Numbered from the stretch's first letter, positions 39,219 through 50,314 are shown. The stretch: 64,000 nt of DNA from Dactylonectria macrodidyma (GCA_020744425.1 JAGMUV010000001.1:2790001-2854000); one strand, 5' to 3'. Notes: a model not told the origin generated them from the sequence alone. Translations and numbers: made by a program.

Positions 39219-40136
39219 CTACTTCCCCCACCCCTCTACAATCCCCCTCACAACCTCATCCAGATCCTCCTCCTCAAACCTCAGTTCCCCCATCGCAAAC
39301 GCCTCCCCCCTCGTCCTCCAATCCGCATCCAGCGTCCCCAGCACAAACACCACCTCCTCCATCGCCTCCTTGGTAAACTCCACCGCCAGCTTATCCGTCT
39401 CCTTCTTCAGAAACTCCTGCGAGTCCACAAACTCCTTCTTCCACGTCTTGCCCGTCGCCTTCTCCAGAGAAGCCAGCACCTCCAGCTGCGTCTTGCAGAA
39501 GCTGTGCACGTACAGCAACCGGTTCTTGGTCGTGTCCGGTCTCCTGAGCACAGCTACCAGCGCCTCTGCCACTTGTCTCAGTGTAGCTGCCGATGCGGGA
39601 ACGTCGCCCTTGTCGAGGATGACGGCGGTGCTCGTGTCGATGTCAAAGTGCAAGAGGCCAACGCGCATGCCAAAGTCGAAAAAGTGCCCACACACAAGCG
39701 ACGTCCACGAGAAATCGGGGGTTTTCGCCGTAAGCTCAACACACTTCTCCCTCACAAGGTCCTTATCCCTGTACAGCTTCAGCAGCCTCTTGGCCTCGTC
39801 GCTCTGCGCGTCGCAGCTCCCAAAGCCGGCGTGGATGAAGCGCTTGACTCGAGCCTTCTCGGACGCTTCAGCCAGGCGGATGTGCTGCGAGACGTCCTTT
39901 AGAGGAAAGGACGAGATGACGATGTCCTGGCCTTGGAGGATGGGGACGAGGCCCTCGACGGACATGTCATCGGGGAAGGTGAGGAGTTTGATCTGCGAGA
40001 CGTGGGCGAGGGACGAGGTTGAGGAGGCGCGCTTGGCGACGGAGACGGAGAAGGATTGGGAGTCGACGAGGCCGTCTAGGAGGACGGTGCCGAGGTTGCC
40101 GTTTCCGCCGACGAGGCAGACGTCTTTGAGGGACAT
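39219..40136 (-). CDS. NmrA-like / isoflavone-reductase-like NAD(P)-binding protein
   Basis: A single-exon protein of 305 residues starting at the first ATG. The N-terminus is a Rossmann nucleotide-binding strand-loop-helix: V-C-L-V-G-G-N-G-N-L-G at residues 6-16 matches the G-x-x-G-x-x-G pattern of NmrA/isoflavone reductase-like atypical short-chain dehydrogenases. Further family features are D-I-V-I-S-S-F near 90, V-K-R-F-I-H-A-G-F-G near 117-126 (where a Ser/Pro-rich strand normally sits), and K-x-x-V-R-E-K near 146, close to the expected catalytic or structural lysine. Length is usual for the group. Substrate is not predictable; such proteins act as redox sensors or as small-molecule reductases in the cytosol. 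It is divergent from the SNTX-GTPase gene across a 1.05-kb intergenic region. Codon use is GC-rich and shows no RIP damage. Confidence 0.85.
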   Translation of the reverse strand: MSLKDVCLVGGNGNLGTVLLDGLVDSQSFSVSVAKRASSTSSLAHVSQIKLLTFPDDMSVEGLVPILQGQDIVISSFPLKDVSQHIRLAEASEKARVKRFIHAGFGSCDAQSDEAKRLLKLYRDKDLVREKCVELTAKTPDFSWTSLVCGHFFDFGMRVGLLHFDIDTSTAVILDKGDVPASAATLRQVAEALVAVLRRPDTTKNRLLYVHSFCKTQLEVLASLEKATGKTWKKEFVDSQEFLKKETDKLAVEFTKEAMEEVVFVLGTLDADWRTRGEAFAMGELRFEEEDLDEVVRGIVEGWGK

Positions 40137-41190
40137 GGTGATGGTGAGAAGTCAATAGAGGGTATTCAATGGGTTTCAATTGGAATTGCAGAGGTCGAGT
40201 TATACGGTGGATGATGCAATGCAAGATTCGGCGGGGTAGCTCAGCTGGCACTCGCCGGGAGACTCATCTACAAGCACGAGAATGGGGAGAAATAAAGTAA
40301 GAATATATGCACGGCATTCTTCACGGGAGCACTTTATCCCACTAATTGAGAATTGTGCTCGTAGGGCGATTAAGGTCGCTATTGGGCGCCCCGTTCAGGT
40401 CGGGGGCCGATGTCCGCGGACGGCCGACTTTTCTACGCCGGATGGAAATCCGGAGACGGAGGGTAGTGTGCCGGCCGTGATCCACTCGGCCTTCCGGGAT
40501 GGTGGGGACGCCGAAACTGGAGACCGGGATTCACGGAGTACCTAGGATCCTAGGAAGATGCGCCAAGAGCAAAGGGGTACCTAGAGTATCGACAGGTAGA
40601 CATCAGCAAGAACGGGAGGCTACAGCGCCTAAAAGCCAGACATGATTGGGCCACAAGGGCGGCCTCAGTGTAACCCACCTCTGATGCTTGTTGGATCCTG
40701 ATACCGATTCTTCCAACACGCTGCAGCTTGAGAGATGCGCGCACTCACGCAGAGAGAACTCAACAGAAGCCCAGCGCATACTGAAACAGCCCTACACCCT
40801 CCCACGAACGGATGCGGCGACGCGAGCGGCGACGGGACAGTGCCTATGTGGTTGAGGCCATTCGGCGTCAAAGGGTGGCCTCTCACCCAGTCGTATCCCG
40901 AGGCTGCCGCTGTTGGTTGCAACTCTTTGCAGCATTTGGCCAATTGAACCAACAGAAGATTCAGGGCGTTACGCCGAAGTGAAAATAGACAATGGGGGCT
41001 GCTCGAGCCTGCCCAATCCCGAGCAGATACGATGCTCGCCCAAATGAGCCCGAGCGAGGACTTAAATTGTGTTCGCTTGGGACCCCGTCATACTTTCTAG
41101 TCCAAGAGAACACTCAGACACCCAGCATTATCACCACTCCTCTCATCACCAACCAGAGTCATCTTTCAAATCCATTGCGCCTCGCAGAAA
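40137..41190. promoter_or_regulatory. Divergent intergenic region with Zn-cluster-type palindrome
   Basis: Shared upstream region of the NmrA-like gene (-) and the SNTX-GTPase gene (+). It holds the perfect inverted repeat CCGGAT-GGAA-ATCCGG at 40438-40453 plus several further CGG/CCG triplets within 60 bp, the kind of site bound by fungal Zn2Cys6 activators. Frames inside are short and conflicting. Binding and co-regulation are inference only. Confidence 0.35.
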
Positions 41191-44100
41191 ATGGCATCCG
41201 CGCATCCCGAAGTCCGGCAGGCACTGTCCCAATCAGGACGAGGGCCGCCAGCCACTCTTGGGAGTTTGTACGACGCCCGGTCTGAGGAGGTCCTCATGCG
41301 ATCGATCCTCAAGGCTACGACACTCCCACCCGAATCCGTCGTATCCAGCGATGGGCCGGGGCTCAAATACAAGCACACGACAACCGACTCTCTCGAAGAG
41401 AAATTCTCCAATCTCGACATCTCCACCGAGCTAGGCGTCAGCGTCCTGTGTGGAATGTTGGGAGGCGGCTGGTGTGTGGAATACCTTTCAAAGAAGAAGA
41501 TGAATACCCGTATCCGACAGGCTTCCACTATTTGCATTACCCCGACGAAGACCGAAATCCTTCGGCTTGAGAACGACGACCTGAAGAATTGCCTAGACTT
41601 GGGCGCTCTTCATACCCAGGGTGCAACCCATGTCATCTGCGGCATAGAATGGGGAGCACGAACTTTAGTGACCGTAAAGGAGTCGACTAGGAGTGTGGAC
41701 ACCAACCGTGAGATCAAAGGCAAGCTCGACAACAAACCTTCTGAACCTGGCGATAACCCAGGGGAGAATGGGAAAGCGGTAAGCCCTACGCCAGCAGTCA
41801 ACAAGGGCATTTTAAGTCGACTCGCCAAGTTCATCGGAGAGATCCATGTCAGCGGAAAGGCCGAATGGGACAGCACACTCAGCTCGATGGCAACATCGCT
41901 TGACTTCGAGATTGCAGCTGACGTTGCCAATGTCGCGGAAGGCGGTATTCCTGCCAACATTGAAGGGGTCAAGGATTTTCTCCGGAGCATCCCATCATCC
42001 CTCCAGGGCGTCAACGGCGGCAAGGGCGTGCCCATATCTTTCTACCTGTTGCCGATCACAGAGGTCGCCGAAATGTTCAAGATTGAGATACGGCACGATA
42101 CTATTGTGAGACGACTCGAACAAGACGGTCTTGACGGTTCCGTCGATTTGCTGGAGGAGCTCGAGACCACAACCCGGGACCTCGGCGACTACGTTGCCCT
42201 CGTCGAACAGCACTCATTCTGCGTCCCGAGGGGTCACATCGAAGAGGCGCAAAAACAACTGAGGTCCGCAAAGAGAAACGAAAAGAGCTTCAAACGAAGT
42301 CTAGCCACTGCGATCACCGAAATCCGAAGTGGATCGGAGGGCATGGACAGCCTTTTCCAGCTACTGGGGGACTTTAGCTCTTCTAAACCAGACGGCAAAA
42401 ACCACCGCTCAATCCTCAACAAGTACGTCGACAAGATGTCCTTCGCCGACACAGTCAAAGATGCGGGAGGCGAGTACATAAGTCACGACATGCTGAACAG
42501 CGCCATCAGCAGCAGCAAAACTAGCGATATGTACATTTTATACTGTAATGGAGCAGTGCAGGACAGGTCTGGCTGGAATGATGAGCGACAGACACTCATT
42601 GATCTGCTCAATGGCCAGGCTGACGACTATCACGTCCTCGTCGTGGATTACGATGTCCCCGTGCCCAAGGCTCTTGAGAAGACGTACATTGAGCAACGCC
42701 GCGGCGGTCAAGTCATTGTTCCAAACGTGACGCAGCACTGGAAGGACCTGGCAGAGCTTTGCCAACTGAAGTGCGGCGTCAACGGTAGGGCCGATCGCAC
42801 ACGCAGCGTCGCTCCGCCTTCTAGCCGCCGAGTCGTCCGGATCCCATGCCCGGGAGAAAGCTGCTTCGGGACGGGGAAGCTCAAATGGACATGTCCTACT
42901 TGCCAAGACCCAGTCTGCTACGGATTCACAGATGACTATCTGTACTGCCTTTGCTCCCGGTATCATTTCACAGACGGTGTCTTCAAGTGCAACCGCCCGA
43001 TCCACGGCGCGAAGTTCGTCAAGTACGGCGATGAGGATCTACACCAGCGGCTCAAATCACTTGACCCGTTTGAAGAGTACAACATCCTCGTGCTGGGGAG
43101 GTCGGGGGTGGGCAAATCCATGCTCATTAACGCTTTAGTTAACTACTTGGAATTCGACTCCTTGCATGATGCCATTACTGACCCGGGCCCCCTTCAATAC
43201 ATTATCCCGTGCTCATTCTCCTACCAGGATGAAGAACTGAACGACCACCAAGTGGTTGTGGGAAAGGAGACACTTTGGGAGAGATTTTCGAGGACTGGGC
43301 AGTCGTCGACGAAAAAGACGCTTACGTACTGCTTTAATATGGATGGCAAAACTATTCGCTTTATTGACACTCCTGGCATCAACGACACTGAGGGTATAGA
43401 CCAAGACCATGAAAACGGAAAGGATATTTTCAGAATGCTCGAGTCTATCGACAAACTCAGCGCCATCCTGATCCTGCTGCAGCCAAACGAAACACGCCTA
43501 GACGCACCGTTCAAATTCTGTATCACGGAACTGCTATCTCGCCTCCACAGTGACACGTCCAAGAACCTTCTCTTTGGGTTCACTAATGCTAGTGGGACGA
43601 ATTTTACGCTGGGTGCCACCAAAGGACCACTGGACTGCATGCTGGAAGAGTTGCAAACAGGCATCGCTCGCGGCGAGACGAATCAGTACTTTTTCGACTC
43701 CAAGGGCTTCATGTTTCTCGCCGCGTACAAGCAGAACCTCGCATACATGCCCGGTGGCGAGAGAGACCACGGTATGTCATGGGCAAAGTCGGCAAGCGAG
43801 GCCCATCGGCTCATCACGACAGTCATGAGACTCCCAACTCACGACATGGATATGACTCTGAAGCTCAATCGGACTAGAACCTTCCTCGAAGGAATGGCGA
43901 AGCCCTTAGCCAAGTTCACCACGAGCACCAAGACGGCGCAGAAGAAGCTGGAGGACGCCGAGCGCGAGCTGGTCGAGGTCGTCGCCCTTGGCGGAGACCT
44001 TGCCGAAAAGGCCAAGACCAAGATCACCATCGTCGTTCCGGTTCGACACGATCTCTCGCGACCACGTACCGTTTGTGCCCATCCGAGCTGCACCAGCCAG

Positions 44101-44859
44101 GTCAAAGATGAGGAGGGGGTCCTTCAAACCGTGTTCAAAACGATCTGCCACGACAACTGCGATATCACGATGCCCGACGAGATCAAGGGCGCCGAAGATC
44201 TAATCAATTGCAGCCCCTTCAGGAGATGGCTGCCATGGATCAGGCTCGTTGGTGGCTACGAATGTGTGCACGAAAATTGCAAGCATGGCTGGAAGGAGCA
44301 CATGCATATTTCGTATGAGTTCAGGGACGAAACGAGGAGGGTTGACGATGACGCGGTTCTCGACGAGATCAGGAGCAACGCAGATGCGAAAGAATTACTC
44401 AATCGCAAGATTCAGACCGCCCAAGAACACCAGCAAATAATGCGGAAAGAGCGAGGGCAGATCCGAGCCGCCCGGGCCCTGTTCTTTGTCTACCTGAGCA
44501 ATAATGCCGTGGGCAAGTCGAGGGCCTACAGCGACGCGACCATCCAGTACCTAAACCTTCAAATTGGCGTGGCGGACCAAGACGGTAAGACCGACAAAGC
44601 AGCCGAACTGATGCTGCAGAGGTCTATGCATAGGGATGAGGTAAAGGCTTTGGAGGAAGCTATCACGGAGGGCACCGTCGCCGTCCCCGACGAGCGTGCC
44701 GTGGACGAGACCATTGCAGGGTTGAAGAGCATGAGCTTGTTTGGAAAGAACCTGAGCGACGCAGTCAAGCCGAGAAATGTAGAAGTTGAGGGTTCCCGAT
44801 TCATCTTCGTTCCATCCAAGCCGAAATCGAAAAAGAGAGCATGGTATCGTTGGGATTGA
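41191..44859 (+). CDS. SNTX/MACPF-like N-terminus fused to AIG1-type GTPase
   Basis: A single uninterrupted frame of 1222 codons. Residues 1-260 resemble the N-terminal MACPF-like domain of the stonustoxin (SNTX) family, opening with L-G-S-L-Y-D-A-R at 23-30. 265-400 is helical and charged, like the SNTX helical domain; about 445-530 fits the SNTX thioredoxin-like domain. A Cys cluster follows (C553, C558, C568, C571, C576, C586, C588, C600). Then comes a G domain: P-loop G-R-S-G-V-G-K-S 636-643, D-T-P-G 726-729, and T-N-A-S 798-801 as possible G4. A coiled coil lies near 895-935, and a second Cys/His cluster at C962, C967, C986, C990, C1007, C1025, C1030, H1032, H1037. In fish SNTX proteins the C-terminus is PRY-SPRY; here a GTPase takes that place. 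Pore formation or a defence role is inference. No signal peptide is visible, so it is likely cytosolic. Confidence 0.8.
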   Translation: MASAHPEVRQALSQSGRGPPATLGSLYDARSEEVLMRSILKATTLPPESVVSSDGPGLKYKHTTTDSLEEKFSNLDISTELGVSVLCGMLGGGWCVEYLSKKKMNTRIRQASTICITPTKTEILRLENDDLKNCLDLGALHTQGATHVICGIEWGARTLVTVKESTRSVDTNREIKGKLDNKPSEPGDNPGENGKAVSPTPAVNKGILSRLAKFIGEIHVSGKAEWDSTLSSMATSLDFEIAADVANVAEGGIPANIEGVKDFLRSIPSSLQGVNGGKGVPISFYLLPITEVAEMFKIEIRHDTIVRRLEQDGLDGSVDLLEELETTTRDLGDYVALVEQHSFCVPRGHIEEAQKQLRSAKRNEKSFKRSLATAITEIRSGSEGMDSLFQLLGDFSSSKPDGKNHRSILNKYVDKMSFADTVKDAGGEYISHDMLNSAISSSKTSDMYILYCNGAVQDRSGWNDERQTLIDLLNGQADDYHVLVVDYDVPVPKALEKTYIEQRRGGQVIVPNVTQHWKDLAELCQLKCGVNGRADRTRSVAPPSSRRVVRIPCPGESCFGTGKLKWTCPTCQDPVCYGFTDDYLYCLCSRYHFTDGVFKCNRPIHGAKFVKYGDEDLHQRLKSLDPFEEYNILVLGRSGVGKSMLINALVNYLEFDSLHDAITDPGPLQYIIPCSFSYQDEELNDHQVVVGKETLWERFSRTGQSSTKKTLTYCFNMDGKTIRFIDTPGINDTEGIDQDHENGKDIFRMLESIDKLSAILILLQPNETRLDAPFKFCITELLSRLHSDTSKNLLFGFTNASGTNFTLGATKGPLDCMLEELQTGIARGETNQYFFDSKGFMFLAAYKQNLAYMPGGERDHGMSWAKSASEAHRLITTVMRLPTHDMDMTLKLNRTRTFLEGMAKPLAKFTTSTKTAQKKLEDAERELVEVVALGGDLAEKAKTKITIVVPVRHDLSRPRTVCAHPSCTSQVKDEEGVLQTVFKTICHDNCDITMPDEIKGAEDLINCSPFRRWLPWIRLVGGYECVHENCKHGWKEHMHISYEFRDETRRVDDDAVLDEIRSNADAKELLNRKIQTAQEHQQIMRKERGQIRAARALFFVYLSNNAVGKSRAYSDATIQYLNLQIGVADQDGKTDKAAELMLQRSMHRDEVKALEEAITEGTVAVPDERAVDETIAGLKSMSLFGKNLSDAVKPRNVEVEGSRFIFVPSKPKSKKRAWYRWD

Positions 44860-44869
44860 GTGGTGATGT

Positions 44870-46228
44870 TCCTCGCCATGTCGGCTGCTTGCAGGGAAAG
44901 TTGGTTGCTCTCTGAATGCTTGTCGATTGCCTGCTATTCCAGCCAGACCTGTGATTGATGAGTTGATTTTCTCCGTCCAGTTTCGGGCGTAGTTGAACTG
45001 GTGGTAGAGCATTTGGAAGTCAGCGCCGACCTCTCGCCAGGAGGTTATTTGCCGGGGATTTGGTCGTTCGAGTGGTAGCTGCAGCTGGATGAGTAATTCT
45101 TCCAGGTCAAGACAATATTTTGCTGAGTCGCTTTTCCAAAGTTTGGCAGTCGCTCCAGTTTGACTCCACGGCGGCCAGCTCCAGTCCCATAAAGTCGGAC
45201 TGCCTTCGCATGGGTAATTGTGACCAAATGACGGTTGTGCGTAAGTGATCAAAATGCCTGGCGTAAAGACTCGCGATAATCTTCTTCGCGAAAATCGCCA
45301 CAACTTCTGGGGTCTCCCAAGTCAAACTAGCGAGGGTGGAATGAGTTGCTAGGTAAAAACACATATCATCCGCCATGCTGGTCCTTGGAAGGCCCTGCAG
45401 GGTCTTGGCTTGGATGTCTGCTAGAAGAAAGTCTATATATCCTCTGGTGGGTTTCGCGTAGGCTGGGAAGCTGCAACCTCTAGTCGGCCCCTTGTCTGTT
45501 ACCGTGACGTTGCGCAGTGGCGGGTCGCAGATGACTATGCCTGGTATAAATGTTAGCATGGATTTGACAAGCACTGACCGGAAGACCCAGTGCTCACTGT
45601 CCCAACCATCCTGTCTTGTTCTATTCCAAACGATGCATTTGCGACGTACCATAGCGACAGGATCAAATTTCCCATTCACTCTGGTGATGCTCACATCCCT
45701 TCCAGTAGCCGAACACCGAAGGCTAAAGTAACCTAGCAGCTCGTTTGGCAGGGTTACCAACTCACGATATGACATACAGAGGTATGTCTGTATTGCAAGA
45801 CTCGTAGCCAGCATGCTATATGAGCCCTCGCTACGGGATGCAGCATTGGCGGTCCGCTCATAGATTATGAACATCGATGGGTGCATTTGGAAATGGTCAC
45901 CAAGAACGGTCGCAACATCCCTATTCATGCCCTCAAATATATACGCCGTTCTTCGAGCCTTGCCGTCTGGTCTCTCTCGCGCCAAACACCTGGCTAGAGC
46001 ATCTGGTCCCGAAATGGGCGACAGCAGGATCTGGTCGTCCTGGGCCTTTCCAAACTCGATTGCCCGAATCTTGACGTCACGATTTTCCCAGGAGATACCG
46101 AGTTCCAGAAGCTTGACGTCGGGTTGGCTTAGACGTGGATCAGACATGCAGAGACCATTCGTGAGATCTTGGTATGGGCCATCCTGTGCGATCCATGGCC
46201 TATCCTTGGATGGCATCGTCAGGGGCAC
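44870..46228 (-). pseudogene. CorA-like fungal membrane-protein family, frameshifted and 3'-truncated
   Basis: The first frame (46228 to 45107, 373 codons) has the layout of a fungal family annotated as CorA-like: an R-R-T-A-Y-I-F-E-G strand, H-P-S-M-F-I-I-Y-E, R-K-C-I-V-W, I-C-D-P-P, then helical S-x-Y-A-R-H-F. It ends at a stop just after R-L-S-K. Removing one T of the four-T run at 45118-45121 (an A-run on the coding strand) joins it to Y-C-L-D-L-E-E-L-L and on to S-I-T-G-L-A-G-I-A-G-N-R-Q-A, a second family block. A further one-base shift near 44901-44910 would restore L-S-L-Q-A-A-D. The C-terminal transmembrane helices expected next are absent, because the sequence runs into the 3' end of the convergent SNTX-GTPase gene. 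Mg2+ transport is unlikely; a sequencing error could explain the first shift only. Family call moderate. Confidence 0.55.
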
Positions 46229-49200
46229 AGTGTGAATCCCTGACGCTGTACTTTAGATGTCTGCGTAGCTTGGCATCTACACAAATGAAGGAAGAATGGG
46301 TTTGCGCGAGAACACAGGAAATGTGGCGGGGTACCAAGTTTTTAAGGTACCCCATGTGCTGGAAGTTGCTAAATGAGGCTGACCTGAAGGGATACATTAT
46401 TGGCTCCCATCATCTAGCATCAGGCAGAAGTGCTTCCATGGGTCTAAATGGAATTATGTTGCATGAAAATTTACCAGATTATTAAACCTGTCTACCTACA
46501 CTTAGGTGCGAAAACATTTCCTATTTGACTAATGAATAATTGGGCGCATGGGCAGGTCGCGTAATATTAATTTGATACAAACTGTAGATACATCGAGTGA
46601 CTTGGTAGGAGCAATCCTGGTATGGTTGTTGCAAACGGCAATGATAAATATTGGAGGGGAGGGCGGCGAGCGGTGACATGATTGAGACAGTTCCGAAGTC
46701 CCTCAGAGCGAGGCTAAAAGTTAGGGAACCCTTCCGTCGTTTACATGGGCGTTGATCTTCTCGCACGCGTGAAGAGGCTGGTATACTGACGTAGTATGAG
46801 CGGTGTTGAGAAGTGATTCGGGAGGTGGAGACGCAACATGCTGCCGCGCGCCGTGTCGAAGTAAAGTTCGGGCCGCGCCGTGTGCGGGGGACACTGATTC
46901 GACTTTGCCCAGTTGACCACAACGAGCTCTCGGTCGTGTTGATCGGATATATCATGCAATTCATTGGCCTCCGCGGAATAAAGACTTGGGTTCTCTTGCG
47001 CAATTAGGTGCTACGACCGTCATGAGCATCCTGCGCGGATCCCTCCGCATGCAACGCCTTGATAGAGGCGCCAACAAAGTTGAGCAACATGACTGATTTG
47101 GTTGTGGGGCATGAGCTTGACGGGCTCTCTTTGAGCCTGCCCAGCAAGAAGCCCAGCAGGGACCGTTTTGGCACGTTAGTGGACAGTACGAGAAGGCTGA
47201 AGTCGAGACGCAGAACAGCGGCCATGTTGACTACAAAGACTTGCTCCCAATTCGAGTGAGACTTGCTCATTTGACGGGCCATATCTCCCTCAGCAACATC
47301 GAAGATCGAGAATACCAGAAGTGGAAGGATTCTTATGTCAAAGTCCGCGCAAAGGCAGGGATGCTATCCGCCGCCATTTGCCAAGCTGCAGAGAGCCTGT
47401 CATGGAACAGGGGGTTCGGTGAAGGGAGTTCTTGGCCTGGCTTTACCCAGGTAAGGGTTCGGACGACGGGAGGAGCGGGTCTGAGATCTGGATTGATGAT
47501 CTGGGATGGGTTGATCGTTGCTGGGAAGACCAATTGAGCTTGGGTTGATGCTTTGGGAGATTTTGTCAATCTTGCGCATGTTATAAACGTAGCGTAATAA
47601 TCTGCCATGTTGTCTAACATTTGTTGCTGCTGGAACAATTCCGTGATGTCTCTAAATGTCTTGTCTATTATTATGCCCCTTCATGCATTACCCCCAAAAA
47701 TAGACGTAATCTCCTAGCACCTAAATGCCTAATATCCTACATGTCTGATCCATTGCAACATGTATCCTCGAAAAGGCTCAGCTGCTGTGTCTTCCCCGAG
47801 ATTGGGTGACGGTGATGTCAAATGAACGCTGTTGGGTAAGGTTCTGTACGGGCCGGGCCATGGTGCTAAGAAACCCTGCAACTGACTGTGTGGTGGTGGG
47901 GTGTATGGTAGGGGATCCAGCGGGACGTTCCAGTGCAACGGGGACCATGCTCCACCGAGCAGATCAGGTACGATGACTTATAACTCAATCCCAACCATGA
48001 ACCGTTCAAGCATCTACCAAACCCATGAGAATAATCGAGGCCGAAGGGAAGAGTCTTGCATACCTGATCACACATTGCTTGCGTAGTTAGACATGGACCA
48101 TGCAGATTCGGGCACATGAACCGGCCCAATTAACCAGTACGAGGCGGGATGTCTGAAGCGAGGTGGCTGGCGGACAGCTGATTGAATGTAAGTGTACGCA
48201 AAGGTTGCCTTGTGTGCATAACCCCACCAGAATTCAATACCTGTCTACGTCGCTAGCAGTAACAAGTGAATATGATGGCGACAGTTGGAGGGACGGTAAT
48301 GACTATACCTACAATCGCAACGATTGCTTCAGTAGATAGTGCCATGACTCGAAGGCTGTGAAAGATTGTGCAGAGATGAACAAAGAAGAATTTTGTTTGT
48401 TCAAATGTTCTGAATGTAGATGTGATGCGTTGATCGTTGCTTGGTGATGGGATGAAACCAATGGTCCTTGCGAGGTCTCTTATACTTTTGTCGGTGAGTG
48501 GGATGCAAGTCCTTCAGTGCAGTGAACGAGGAACCCGAGAGGGGGTCACCCCAGCTGTAGATGGAAGCATTTAGCGCGGCGGAGAGAATGTCGCGACACC
48601 AAAAAAGACAGTTGTTCATGCTAGCACCCTGCCCGGCCCGGCGTCCTAGTGCGAAATAGAAGGAAGCTAGCTTACGCCTAGCGCCTTGTCGACATTTGTA
48701 CGCAACACCCAAACATCCAAACACCTATTCGGATATACACCCCAACCCCAAAAGCTCCCTGGCTCCAACATCAACAGGGGACTGAGATGCCCTCGGAGGA
48801 TGAGAGTACATACGAGGGCCTCGCTATACGCAGTAGAGTCGACGGGGGGAAGAAGCGGAGGTCAATTGGTAATTAACGGTGTTGGTACGCAAAGACATAG
48901 GTACATCCATGCCGTCGTGGGCAAAGTAGTACTTACACCCATCACCATCTTCTTCCTCCAGTGCCCGTATGGAAGACTGATCCGCCATCTCTTCCTGTCG
49001 TCATTTTGTTGCCCACGCCGGCAGAAACAAAGCCAAGACGCATGTACTCGCTCGTCCAACGGCAGACCAGAATCTAACGGACAAATGCAACGTTCAAACC
49101 CCAAGAAGAAAAACCAACCAGAAAACCCAGAGTGCAAAGGGACGCCCCTCTCCTCCCACCCCCCTGGTTCAACAATCAGTACATCCAATAGAGGCCACCC

Positions 49201-49399
49201 CTTCCCCCCGTCCTTCCATCGTCCATCCAGTTTCCTTCCCCTTGCATCCTTTCGTCAACTGAAAAAAGGCCGACACTCCTCTGTGGTGCGTGCGTCAGAC
49301 TCTCAGAGAGTCAGAGTCTGAACAAAAAGTGGTGGCCGATCCAAATCCCACCCCCCCGCCGCACTCACTGTCCTCACCCCAAGTGGTGAGGCTTGCACC
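46229..49399. other. Long intergenic region, no confident gene
   Basis: Normal GC content but only short competing frames. The best are 47004-47282 (-, 92 codons), 47333-47638 (-, 101 codons), 47241-47537 (+) and 48686-49321 (+, 211 codons); none shows a recognisable domain or a convincing splice structure. The moderately coding-like composition at 46800-47640 could reflect a decayed gene. At 49276-49320 a tRNA-like string is seen but does not fold as a tRNA. Confidence 0.4.
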
Positions 49400-49660
49400 C
49401 TACTATTAACGATTTATAGAGAATGCTCTTAATGTCTATATATGGTTGGTTGCCTGCCTACATCTCCTATCATTCTTCTATCCAGCTCCTACACTTAAGC
49501 AGGACATATCATACTATTTATAGTCTATAGCTATACTAATATTAGTCAGTATTAGCTTTACTAATAGCGCTTAGGTATACGCAGAGGCTAATCTTACTAG
49601 TACGCATCTAGGTTATTATAGAGCTAATAGCCCTATACATCCCTTTATACTTATCGAGTG
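49400..49660. repeat. Small RIP-like AT patch inside the island
   Basis: About 260 bp with the same depletion of CpA/TpG as the flanking blocks (for example 49510-49620), while sequence on both sides is normal. This is probably a relict of a short repeat copy that was mutated in place. No matching element in the window was identified. Confidence 0.5.
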
Positions 49661-49930
49661 TCGCTTTTCCTGGTCATACCCTGAGCCTGACAAGAAGTTG
49701 ATTAACGCGATTTCGAGTGATTAACGAGTCCCGACTGAATGCATCACAGCTATCGAAATCTTTGACGATGCCTCGCGCCATTATACATACGAATACCCAT
49801 CATCCTACAAAACAAGCCAAACTGATAAAACGATCGAGATTTGCCTCCTGATCGCCTCAGATGTCAAGCACCGACGAAAGAAATCGCCAGCAACACCACG
49901 GTCACAAGAAACTACGATAACTTCGACACG

Positions 49931-50314
49931 ATGATACGGCACGGTCCTAGGACCACACTTGTCCCAGGACCATATCTGTCCCAGGAGAACACGCCTTCAA
50001 TGATCAAAATGCAGGCTCAAGCACGGCTGTTAGGAGGACAGCGAGGAAGCATTGCACGCAATTTAGCACCACATGGTCGAACGCCTCTTTCGTACGCAGT
50101 AGGAATGGGGCACGAGACCATAGTCAAGCTTCTGCTTGACACGGGAAATGTCGATATCGACTGGAAGGATAGATGGAGTCGAACGTCTCTTTCGTACGCA
50201 GCAGAGATCGGGCACGAGGCCATGGTCAAGCTTCTGCTCGACACGGGAAATGTCGACGTCAACTCGAAGGTGACTGAGCAGAGAAAGAGAGGGTGTGTGT
50301 GTGTGTGCATTTAA
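49931..50314 (+). pseudogene. Ankyrin-repeat fragment
   Basis: The frame is open from about 49841, but the first ATG in phase is 49931. Two tandem ankyrin repeats are clear: G-R-T-P-L-S-Y-A-V-G-M-G-H-E-T-I-V-K-L-L-L and, 34 residues on, the near copy R-T-S-L-S-Y-A-A-E-I-G-H-E. It stops shortly after a GT microsatellite (50293-50309). Such repeats form the C-termini of fungal NACHT/ankyrin proteins. With no upstream domain and an abrupt end it is best read as a remnant, though a small repeat protein or an intron starting at the GT near 50270 cannot be excluded. Confidence 0.55.

Noticed and set aside
39201..40158. Long plus-strand frames of 233 and 262 codons
   Set aside because: Antisense to the NmrA-like gene, whose frame has clear Rossmann motifs; caused by GC-rich codon use.
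40231..40290. tRNA-like A-box (GGTAGCTCAGCTGGCA) near 40232-40250
   Set aside because: No acceptor stem, anticodon stem or GGTTCGAATCC-type B-box can be placed downstream; at most a tRNA fragment.
48686..49321. 211-codon plus frame
   Set aside because: Low-complexity, Pro/Ser/Arg-rich, no domain, ends in the tRNA-like string; may be chance.
49270..49330. tRNA-like string with a CAGACTCTCAGAGAGTC hairpin
   Set aside because: The hairpin is real, but no T-arm or acceptor stem fits around it.
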